A stretch of DNA of 64,000 bases, from positions 342,501 through 406,500 of the forward strand of contig JAPTMU010000110.1 in NCBI GenBank assembly GCA_028583405.1. The letters run 5' to 3'. The notes beneath the pieces were generated by a model, which was not told the origin of the DNA, ran no database searches, and saw only the letters and a program-made list of their open reading frames with translations. Position 1 is the first letter of the stretch. Each line of letters opens with the position of its first letter. A program made the position numbers and the translations under genes. The stretch comes from Pogonophryne albipinna (taxonomy: Eukaryota > Chordata > Actinopteri > Perciformes > Artedidraconidae). Shown here piece by piece: positions 1 through 29,800 of this stretch.

Positions 1-448
1 TTTGTAAACACATTTGACCAGATTAGTGACCCTATTATGCTTTTTGTTTGTTTTTCTCTTTCCTGTAGTGTGTTATAAATGTTTTTGTGCATGTAAATGG
101 TCTGCAAAGGCTAAAATTACCTCCAGAGGGAATCCCCCCCTGACTTAAACGCCTCCATTGGACTCCTTTGCTTTCTTCAGGCTAAAAACGTTACTTTTTT
201 CAGCTGCTTACCCAGAAGCCTTTTAACTTGTTTTAGCACCTACTGTATTTACAGAGTTGTTTTAACACTATTCTGCATCTCTTTTATGCATTTTTATGAA
301 TCTGTTATTCCATTATGTTTATTTATTGTGTTCCTTTCTGTTGTCTTATTATTAAGTGTTAATGATGATGTAACACTAGCACTGCTATTGTTTAGCTCTA
401 CAACACATTGCACGTGATTGGCTAAATGGCGTGTGTTCTATTTTACAG
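1..448 (+). other. plg: plg intron upstream of kringle 2 (partial)
   Basis: AT-rich intronic DNA leading to the first visible plg exon. I see no exon, known repeat end or RNA gene in it. The signal peptide, PAN/apple domain and kringle 1 of plasminogen must lie to the left of the window. Confidence 0.6.
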
Positions 449-18971
<18,523 letters not shown>

Positions 18972-19290
18972 AGAACATCCAGCAAACACTGAACAACAAC
19001 AACAACAACAACAACAACAGCATCGGTCGCACAAAAAGTGACTTTTCATCGTGCTTTTTGAACATACTTTAACATGTTCGTACTGTTCTGCTCCAACAGA
19101 GTTTGTAGTCGGAGATTATCGGTTTTAAAAGACGTTTATTTCCTGTGGTGGAAAAATATAATAAGCAAAGGATAGGATGTGAAACTGTGATTCTCTGTAA
19201 GAGTTGAACAATAATACCTAATACAAAGGGAATTGTTAAATCATGGTTTATAGATAGTTAAATAAAACAAAATCTGTTCCTTTTTTTGGC
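18972..19290 (+). other. plg: plg 3'UTR
   Basis: About 300 bp of non-coding DNA after the stop, with a short CAA-repeat. AATAAA lies at 19261-19266, so cleavage is expected near 19280. Confidence 0.6.
19261..19266 (+). terminator. plg: Polyadenylation signal of plg
   Basis: Canonical AATAAA 290 bp after the stop codon. A second AATAAA-like site lies about 40 bp further on, just before the (CA)n array. Confidence 0.55.
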
Positions 19291-19303
19291 ATAATGTTAA
19301 TAA

Positions 19304-19308
<5 letters not shown>

Positions 19309-19394
<86 letters not shown>
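19309..19394 (+). repeat. (CA)n microsatellite
   Basis: About 42 uninterrupted CA units between plg and the convergent transporter gene. Confidence 0.95.
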
Positions 19395-19395
<1 letters not shown>

Positions 19396-19859
19396 CGTCA
19401 AACAGGCTTCTTCAGTTGTTGGTTCTCCGCGACATCCGTCTTTTTCCTGGGAGTAAAAACACACAAATCATATTAAATTAAAAACAAAATAATAACACTG
19501 TTTTAATTTCTACATTTTGAATTAAGGATTTAAATATTATAAAGTGAATCACTCATTCGGGTTGTATTACATTCAGATCATCTTTCTCACAATTATTGGA
19601 AGAAATTAAATCATATACATGTAATCCCTCTTTAAATGTAATTTTTAAAATAGTTAAATTAATAAAATGACAACAATTATAAACATGTATTGCCAACCGT
19701 TCAAAGTAACCTATTATTACAACAAATGTACTTATATAGTATAATGAGGTATTTTTATTTTCTGTAACTTCTGCTCTACCTTTAGAGACAGAAATAATCA
19801 CTTTTTTTACACATTAAACATGGTCAGTTAAAATGACCTACTGCTATAACTCTGACAAC

Positions 19860-20658
19860 TAGAGATGTCCCGATCCGATCACGTGATCGGGGATCGGAGC
19901 CGATCACGTGATTTTCAAAAGATCGGGAGAAAAAAAATCGGGGATCGGGATTTTTTTTTTTTTTTTTTTTATAAATGTAATGTTACAAAACAAAAATGAC
20001 CATGTTCACGTCTTAAAGTCATCCTGAGGCCTTAGTTTTGGTTTGAAATGACACAACATCATGTATGTGTTGCTTCTTTTGGGCTTGTTTTCAGACCTGG
20101 TTGCTTATTTCTCTCAAATCTGGCAACAGAGTGGGCGCAGTGTCTAATAGTAGCAGTAAGCTAACGAGAGGCTACGTTCAGCTGGTGACTCGGGAGTCGG
20201 GACAGAGAAAATGTCAGGAGTTTGGAAGTATTATAAAATTGAAAGCGAAGGCAGTGTAACAGCCAGATGCAATGTTTGCAAGGCGGAGGTTCCGCGTGGT
20301 GGAAAGAACAGAGCTACGTTCAACACGACCAATCTAATACGCCACCTGAGAAACAAACACCAACAACAACAGGACGAGTACACAGCGGCCACTCAGGTAA
20401 CGGCACTGAAACAACCGACACTTTCAGAGACTTTTAAAAGGAAAGAGCAACTGCCCCAGAACAGTGAAAAGGCCAAACAAATAACAGCCAAGATAGCTGA
20501 ACTCATCGCGTTGGATGACCAGCCGTTATCTGTTACCTTTTTTTTCTCTTAATGCATTGCATAAAGATCGGATCGGGAAAAATTGGTATCGGCAGATTGT
20601 CAAAATCAAATGATCGGAATCGGATCGGGAGCAAAAAAATGTGATCGGGACATCCCTA
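19860..20658 (+). mobile_element. hAT element with BED-finger remnant
   Basis: The ends are TAGAGATGTCCCGATCCGATC-like and the inverse GATCGGGACATCCCTA. A perfect duplication CTGACAAC lies at 19852-19859 and 20659-20666. The element is 799 bp and retains the start of a transposase at 20211-20552. It is an internally deleted hAT of the ZBED-related kind. Confidence 0.88.
20211..20552 (+). pseudogene. Truncated hAT transposase N-terminus (BED zinc finger)
   Basis: 113 codons. The BED finger is visible: W-x-Y-Y near residue 5, CNVCKAEVPRGGKN, then F-x-T-x-NLIRHLRNKH. Downstream are the linker motif QPTLSETFKRK and a stop caused by the internal deletion. The dimerisation domain and catalytic core are missing. 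Confidence 0.8.
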
Positions 20659-20750
20659 CTGACAACGCAACACAAACTAGTTGTTATTAGTCGCTCTCTA
20701 AGCTAGTGCATCATCGTCTAAAAGCATAACAATGTTTAATAAAAGATGTA

Positions 20751-20854
20751 TCACTTGTTAGGAAACTCAATGTCGTCGATGGTCTCGGGGAGAGGAACTC
20801 CTTTAGTTTCAGGAAGCAGCAACACCAATCCTCCAGCTATGAAGGCAAGCACTC
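20751..20854 (-). CDS. slc22a3-like: OCT copy 1, last exon
   Basis: It encodes [30 protein letters not shown], then FPNK and TGA. The stop arises where copy 2 has a splice donor, so no tail exon follows. Confidence 0.88.
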
Positions 20855-23800
20855 CTGTTGGATAGAAAACACTGAATCCATTACACATTAAAACAAATAT
20901 ATCTACAAGCTATTTTCAGGAATATCTGGTGGTTTTATCTCAATGTGTCGCACTGCAACGGGAAAGAGGGTCCCAAACAGACTTTTTAAGATACTAACGA
21001 TTTGCAAATGGTCACAAAACGAAAGGCAACTAATAAGCCAACTGCAATGATTTCGGAGCTAATGAGATGTATTTATAAAGGTTCTTGTTTAAATGAAGAT
21101 TTACAAATTGGGTGCATTGATAGCAGCAGGGAATGCACAAGAGTGACATTTAAATGACACTTGCTTCACACTAATTATTGAAAACACATCCCCCAAATTA
21201 GGAATGTTAAGCAAAGAAACCAAATAATTAACTTAGCGAACATAGAATAAGGAAATCAGGCTTGGGTGTATTTCATCTGCCCGATTGTTATGCTCCTATA
21301 ATCTCACTAAATGCCACGTTTAGTTCACAACGATGAAGCAGAACCAAGCTAAACAGAGCTGAAAGTATATTTCACCTCTTAAGTAAGGCTTCTCGAATCC
21401 ATAACACCTTAAGTCTATCTCCTAAAGCCTTGACTGCACGCAAAAATTGTCTATTTATGTTGTTTCTTCTCACAATAGTGTGATCAGCCCAAATCACACT
21501 GACATCTGATAGTTGAAAGATAACGATATCTCAGCGATAAATCAGATGTCAAAAATGTACTGAGTTTCTCTCCACCCCAAACAAATCTCTTCTCTTTGTT
21601 CTCTGAATGACCTCATGTTTATAAGAAGTGGTATTAATCCATCTCATGTATATATGTACCTTTACCATCACAACCTACCAAAGAGGATGAGAGGCAGATC
21701 CAGCCAGACGGCAGCCAGCCTGTAGAGCAGGAAGGGAGCCACGATGCCTCCGACGTCACACATAGTCGAACACACCGACACGCCCAGGTTCCTGAACCCA
21801 TCACACAAACATTTAGCATGTACACGTTATAAAAGAAAGAGCTATATGTAGAGGGGGTGAGTGTGACTTCACCTGACAAACGTTGGGTAGAGCTCAGTGT
21901 TCACAAACACCACCATCTCATAGGCCATGGTGATCCCCAGCCGACCGATGCAGGCCACCACCGTCTTGAACCAGAACATGCCTGCAAGCAAAGAGGATTT
22001 ATGGAAGTTTTTTGCACGTATGCAGAAGTACTACTACCAAAATACCACATGATATATTGTTGGAAATAAATACAAACATAGCCAGGGGTTTGGGGTAGAA
22101 ATATTGCGAGAAGATACTCAAAATGTCCTAGATTTTAGACGAAAGAAACGTGTATATATATATATAGTGCTGGATTTACCCAAAGGAAAGCACAAATTCA
22201 CAAGAAAAAGCTGTGGTAAGTCGACGGTAAAATACACGTTTACAAGGAAAAAACCTGCACATACTGTGAGACTAAAGTGGTTCATCAAACATAAAAAAAA
22301 AATGGTATGGTATGGTATGAGTCCACAAAGGGTGATATTGAGGTTAGTGTAAAGGTTCCTCTCACTTTCAGGGATGAAGGCGGTGATCAAACAAGCGGCT
22401 CCAGCCACGATGTTGGCGGAGGCGAAGGGGATGCGTCTGCCGATGCGTTCGATGGTGAAGAGGATGAGGAAGGCAGCGGGGAACTCCACCAGGCCGGAGA
22501 TCAGGAAGTCGATGTAGACGTTTCCTCCAGCGATCCCCACCCTCATGATGAGACCCTGATACACCACAGCACTGGTGAACCTGCGGGAGACAGGGAACAA
22601 GAAAGAGATGTCTGATACGCAGAGGTGGGAAGTAGTGGAGTACAAATACTTCGTTACTGTACTTCAGTATATTTTTCTGGTATCAGTACTTTACTCCACT
22701 ACTTATTTTTCTGCCGACTTTTAACTTTTACTTCTTACTAGGGCTGTCAAACGATTAAAATTTTTAATCAGATTAATCACAGCTTAAAAATTAATTAATC
22801 ATGATTAATCACCATTCGAACTATGTCCAAAATATGCCATTTCTTTATGTATATTGTTGTGGGAATGGAAAGATAAATGAAAGAAGGCGGATATATCCAT
22901 TTAACATACAGTATCTATGTTTATTATAACATTTTTCTGCGTGTCAAAATGAAAGACAGCACACACACCTATCAATCATCAAACCGTGGGGTCTTAATTC
23001 ATTACGTGTTGATTTCTATCAACGGGGGGGTACTTCAGGAAAGTCGACGGGGGGGTTAGTGGAGTACTTGTGACCACAGAGTGCGAACGTTGTGATCAGC
23101 TGTTTTAGCGCAGTTCTCCAGTGAAGGGGGGGAAGTCTCCCTCCGCAGCCGGTTGGCGTAGTTTTGGCACAATGCCGTTGTACAGACCGACGTTAACAGC
23201 AGCCCTGTCTGTGCACACGGAGACCGACTCTGTCGTCCGGTGATCTAACCGCCTTCTGGAAAAGCTTCACAAGTACGCCGGTACGCAAATGCGCTTTGTG
23301 ACACAAGTTTCAGATTACGCACATAACCGGCGTACCAGTTATGTGCACCCCTGTACTACAGCAAAAGTATTCTCCGTCGGGACTTCCTGCAACAACACCG
23401 ACATTATCAAAGATGTTCTATTGAGAAGACGATCACTACGTGACAAAAGTTTTCAAAACCGTTTCTGGTCTTCGGTATTTCCAGACAAGTGGCTACTGAA
23501 ATCAATCTTACTAACTGCTGTCTGTGCAATTTACTCCGCGCGAGTTGGCGGACTTTATTTAGCTTACTTTAACATCATTTTTCATGGTGGGGCTAAGCCA
23601 TTTCTCGGTATGGGTGTAGCCTACCCCAGCCATACCCTGGCGCTGCCACTGGTGGCACGTATGGGGCGGGCCATTCTGCACATGCGTTAAATGCGTTAAA
23701 TATTTTAACGCAATTAATTCAAAAAATTAATTACCGCCGTTAACGCGATAATTTTGACAGCACTACTTCTTACATGTTGAACTCAAATACCTGTACTTTC

Positions 23801-26800
23801 TACTTCTTACATGTTGAACCCAAATACCTGAACTTTCTACTTCTTACATGTTGAACTCAAATACCTGTACTTTCTACTTCTCACATATTTAACACAAATA
23901 TCTGTACTTTCTACTTCTTACATGTTGAACCCAAATACCTGTACTTTCTACTTCTTACATGTTGAACTCAAATACCTGTACTTTCTACTTCTTACATGTT
24001 GAACCCAAATACCTGAACTTTCTACTTCTTACATGTTGAACTCAAATACCTGTACTTTCTACTTCTCACATATTGAACACAAATACCTGTACTTTCTACT
24101 TCTTACATGTTGAACCCAAATACCTGTACTTTCTACTTCTTACATGTTGAACCCAAATACCTGTACTTTCTACTTCTTACATGTTGAACCCAAATACCTG
24201 TACTTTCTACTTCTCACATGTTGAACCCAAATACCTGTACTTTCTACTTCTTACATGTTGAACCCAAATACCTGTACTTTCTACTTCTTACATGTTGAAC
24301 CCAAATACCTGTACTTTCTACTTCTTACATGTTGAACCCAAATACCTGTACTTTCTACTTCTTACATGTTGAACACAAATACCTGTACTTTCTACTTCTT
24401 ACATGTTGAACCCAAATACCTGTACTTTCTACTTCTTACATGTTGAACACAAATACCTGTACTTTCTACTTCTCTCATTTCCCAAACAGCTGGTTCCTTT
24501 AGTCTGAATGTGTGTTTGGTGGCGTGATCATTATTCTTTAGAGTCATTGCGTGCCTATTGATTTGAACACGATCCGTGTATCCATCATTTCCTGGTCTTC
24601 TCTAAAGAAGAGGGACCAATGGAAACGTTGTCATGTTGCCGTTGTTCAGCATGGAAACATTCATTAGCTAACAATGACATTATTGTTCTATTAATATAAA
24701 GGGAGGTCAGGTACTCTTTAAAACAGCTGCTAGTTATGGGTACTTTTTACTGAAGTACATTTCAAAGCCTCTTCACTTTTACTTGAGTAAAGAGTCAGTA
24801 CTTCTACTTTTACCAGAGTATTGTTAAACACGAGAATCTGTACTTCTACTTGAGTAAAGGATGTGTGTACTTTTGCCATCTCTAGTCTCACCAGTTGAAC
24901 ATGAGGATCAAAGTGTGTTTCCTCATGTTTCGAGTCCTGATCAGGTCCATCAGAGAGGCAGAGGAGGAGTCACTCTCTTCTTCTGTCAGTTTCTATAAAC
25001 CAAGACATTCAGTTGTGACATTAATTGAGGTTTGCTTTCAGGAGATCTGAGAGTAAAGAACTGATTTACCTCAAAGTGTGAGAGTTTCCTCTTGTTCTCT
25101 TTAGCTATAGCTTCAGTGATCTCCATAGCTTTGGCAGAGTTGTTCTGAGAGATGAGCCACCTCGGAGACTCTGGGATAAACCTGTGACAGAAGTGTATTT
25201 ACCGGTAAACAAATCTACAGCAACTGAACAAATTCATATTTTAAATAGTGATCTGCAGGGTAGGCCAACCAGGAAGTAGCTCCAAAAAAAAGGTTTGTTC
25301 AGCAGGATAAAATCCACATATAAACACTACTTTTTGGATTATTAATCATAACTGCAATCACCTGAAGTGAAAAGCTAACATAAGGCAATAAACAATTAAC
25401 ACTGCAGTTGCATGACTTCACTTCACCACTGCTAAAGGCTAAAGCTAAGCTAAAGGCTAAAGCTAAGCTAAAGGCGGCTAAAGTTAAACCTGTTGAGTAC
25501 AAGGGGTCTAATCTAGCAACTTGTTAGCAACTGTATTTTCTACAACATATTAAAGCTTTGAAATTTACCAGGCAGGAATTTACTGACATATTTGATGTTG
25601 TAGAAGAAACTTAAAAATATAATCTTGTGTTAATCACGTACCTTATTTCAGTAAAATAACCAAAACCTAGTCAAATCGATAAACTTCGATATTAGGGAGG
25701 CAGAAATGCTAAAATGTTGACTTCTTTCTGGGTTTTAGGACTTATTCCTGCTGCTTCAAAGGCTTTAAAGCAGTGCTTCTCAAAGTGTGGTCCATGGACC
25801 ACGTGAGCGCCCCCTAGTGGTCCATGAGTATATTGGTAAAATTTCACATTTGAAATAAATAAATTAATTTGAGTTTTCCGCACTCTCGCGGGAATATCTC
25901 CGCAATGGAGCGAGTTTAAGTTTCACTTTCGATTGCATGATGTAGCCCAGCGCAACACCTTCATCACACATGTTGCCAGGCGATTTGTAATCTGTTCTAG
26001 AAAAACTATGTGATTTTGGATATTTGTGGAGTTAGGTGGTCCGCGAATGATTTTTTATTGGTTAAGTGGTCCTTGGTATGATAAAGTTTGAGAAACATTG
26101 CTTTAAAGCAATGTTTCGAAGCATATTAATCTATATTTCTACCTTTTACTACATTTTCAAGACCTCAGCACTACAGCGGTGCACACACGTGGCATCAATT
26201 AAGCCTCTGAAAGTTTAGGATTATAGTCTTTATGGTGGAGATTGGGATGTGGTAGTCTTCCTCACCAGTAGAAGGAGATGAAGAGAATGTAAGGGGCGGT
26301 TATGGCGAGCTGCAACCAGCGCCAGTCTGTGATGTAGTAAGCGAGCAGAGGGAGGATGATGTTCCCCACACTGAGGAACATCTGGTACAATATCCCCACC
26401 GTCCGTCTGTAGTCCACTCCAACGATCTCTGTGACTGACAGAAGAACAGGAGACACATTCAAGGTCACCTATTATACTGTTTTTCATCAATATATTATAG
26501 GTCTCAGATATATACAAAACATGTCTCTGATTGGCTGAAACCCCAAACAGATCATTGCAGCATTACCCATAATCCCCTCTGTTTCAGCCCTGTTTCCAAA
26601 GTGCTGATTCTCTGTCTGTTACTTTAGATGAAAATAAGGAGCCCCTCCCCACGCCCCTCTGAGAGAGATTTGGTTACAAAGAACACAATGGTGCTCTAGG
26701 AGGAGATTCAGGTGATAAGGGGGGGGGGGTTACCTTGGTTGGTGATTGACTAATGGTTACACAAGCCAATAAATCGTTATGACATCATAACGTGGCCAAA

Positions 26801-29800
26801 ATCTGATCAGCTCATTTTCAGACAGCTTTTTATAGAAATGGATCAGGACAAAAAGAGAGAGAATCTTTGTTCCTGAAACTTTCAGAGTCTCTTTCCACAG
26901 AGGGGACACATGTTGATGTAGAAGAGACATGAAGAAGAGGGGACACATGTTGATGTAGAAGAGACATGGAGAAGAGGGGACACATGTTGATGTAGAAGAG
27001 ACATGAAGAAGAGGGGACACATGTTGATGTAGAAGAGACATGAAGAAGAGGGGACACATGTTGATGTAGAAGAGACATGAAGAAGAGGGGACACATGTTG
27101 ATGTAGAAGAGACATGAAGAAGAGGGGACACATGTTGATGTAGAAGAGACATGGAGAAGAGGGGACACATGTTGATGTAGAAGAGACATGAAGAAGAGGG
27201 GACACATGTTGATGTAGAAGAGACATGAAGAAGAGGGGACACATGTTGATGTAGAAGAGACATGAAGAAGAGGGGACACATGTTGATGTAGAAGAGACAT
27301 GAAGAAGAGGGGACACATGTTGATGTAGAAGAGACATGAAGAAGAGGGGACACATGTTGATGTAGAAGAGACATGAAGAAGAGGGGACACATGTTGATGT
27401 AGAAGAGACATGGAGAAGAGGGGACACATGTTGATGTAGAAGAGACATGAAGAAGAGGGGACACATGTTGATGTAGAAGAGACATGAAGAAGAGGGGACA
27501 CATGTTGATGTAGAAGAGACATGAAGAAGAGGGGACACATGTTGATGTAGAAGAGACATGAAGAAGAGGGGACACATGTTGATGTAGAAGAGACATGGAG
27601 AAGAGGGGACACATGTTGATGTAGAAGAGACATGAAGAAGAGGGGACACATGTTGATGTAGAAGAGACATGAAGAAGAGGGGACACATGTTGATGTAGAA
27701 GAGACATGAAGAAGAGGGGACACATGTTGATGTAGAAGAGACATGAAGAAGAGGGGACACATGTTGATGTAGAAGAGACATGAAGAAGAGGGGACACATG
27801 TTGATGTAGAAGAGACATGAAGAAGAGGGGACACATGTTGATGTAGAAGAGACATGAAGAAGAGGGGACACGTGTTGATGTAGAAGAGACATGAAGAAGA
27901 GGGGACACATGTTGATGTAGAAGAGACATGAAGAAGAGAGGACACATGTTGATGTAGAAGAGACATGAAGAAGAGGGGACACGTGTTGATGTAGAAGAGA
28001 CATGAAGAAGAGGGGACACATGTTGATGTAGAAGAGACATGAAGAAGAGGGGGAAAATGTTGATGTAGAAGAGACATGAAGAAGAGGGGACACATGTTGA
28101 TGTAGAAGAGACATGAAGAAGAGGGGACACATGTTGATGTAGAAGAGACATGAAGAAGAGGGGACACATGTTGATGTAGAAGAGACATGAAGAAGTGGAT
28201 TTTGCATAATAGGTGACCTTTAAAACACTGGACATAGAGTGAACATAGACCTCTGCAGAATGAAGTATGTGACCTTTACTGAGGGTGATGTCAGGGTTGG
28301 GTTAATGTATCTGAGATTAAACTGGTACTAGAGAAAAGAAAATACAAATTTAGTGAATAAACGTACTCCGTGATTAAAGCAGTCACCAGTTTTTGAGGAA
28401 CAACTTGGATAATTTCTGAGATTAAAAAGATAAATTGAGAAAAATAAAAATACATTTTTGAATAAAGTGATACATTTCCAAGGAATAATCAACAGTTTAT
28501 GATAAAAAAAAAAACTAAAATATTCTATAAGATTAACAATTTTAAGGAGAAAAACTCATAAAATTATGGGGTGGAATTGAATATACTCCGAGATTAAAAG
28601 TGGTACATTTGAAAGAAAAAACATGAGCTATTTACGAGAAAGAATTAGGATATTCTCTGAGATAAAGGTTGGATTAAGAAAAAAATACATCAACACTATA
28701 TGAGTAAAACTACATTGTATCTAAAATGAAATTGGTATGTATCAGAATAATAAAAAAGCACAGATTTGTGTGTGTTAAATGTTTGCATGGAAGGTGAAGC
28801 AAGTCAAACAAAGAGCAAAAGGAAAGATTTAAACAACCACAGAGTGAACATAGATCTATAAAAAGGGGCATTTAGAGATATCTGACCTTCACTAAATGAC
28901 TACATGTGTTACTGTAAGGCTCAGGTGAGGTGTGTACTATGAGTGTGTGTTCAGTTTTTGAACAGAGTCGTCCCTACGCAGCACGTAGGTGGACATCCAG
29001 CCTCCTTTGACCCCGATGCCGAACACGGCCCTCAGCACCAGGATAGAGATGACGTTTGGAGCGAAAGCGAGAACCATTCCTGCGACAGCGTTCAGGATGT
29101 TGGACACCAGGAAACTCATCCTCCTGCCAAACCTGCAGAGAGGAAGACGAAGGGCAAGAGGTTCTTTCAAAATAAGAGTTGCTGTGAAGGTATAACCTTA
29201 TAAGGTATAAGAGCCTTCTCCGTCGCTGCCCCCTCCCATCAGAGACTGCACTGACCTCTCCACCTTCAGAAAACTCACAAAAACTCACCTCTTCAATCTG
29301 GCTTTTAATGTGTGATTGTTGTTGTATTGCTTGATTTTAATTTGACTTCAACTATATTTATTTGTTGTTCTTTTCTTTTCACTATCTCTGTAAAGCGACT
29401 TTGAGCACCTGTAAAAGAGCTTACAAAATAAATCTATTATTATAACATCAGAAAACCATTTGTCACGTCTCTAATCATATTGCCACGTTCTAATAAAAGA
29501 GTCATCGTACAAAAGTCATACATTGTGTTGTTTATCAACTAGTACACAATCTAACAGTATCTACAGACAACTCAGGAACCATCATTTAAGTGTGTATGTA
29601 TCGCATCAGGGATTTTCCTGTTATTCATGCTGGGTGTTTACGGTTTATTTGGTTTGTTATTTTAACTTTTCTTGATTATCATTTACCTCTTTTATAGTGA
29701 TGGGAATTACAGCTCTTTGAAGGGAGCCGGATCTTATGGCTCCGTTCCTTTCCGAGAGCCATTCAATAGAGCCGTTCAAAAGAGCCATTCAATAGAGCCG

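Larger units (their letters stand above)
22620..24884 (-). mobile_element. hAT-A copy 3, carrying a nested hAT-B
   Basis: On the - strand it starts (T)AGAGATGGCAAAAGTAC and ends ...CTTCCCACCTCTG. The 37-bp array lies at 23774-24475 (inverted relative to the plg copies). A hAT-B element is inserted at 22739-23765. I find no matching octamer at the two ends. It fills nearly all of this transporter intron and starts 7 nt after the donor of exon 24892-24992. Confidence 0.82.

Noticed and set aside
22620..22750. 8-bp target duplication for hAT-A copy 3
   Set aside because: CTGATACG on one side has no counterpart next to the other end (GTCTCACC). I therefore do not claim a duplication for this copy.
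26757..28235. Open frames of 440-490 codons on the - strand
   Set aside because: Same minisatellite artefact in element B copy 2; the array lies in an intron of OCT copy 1.
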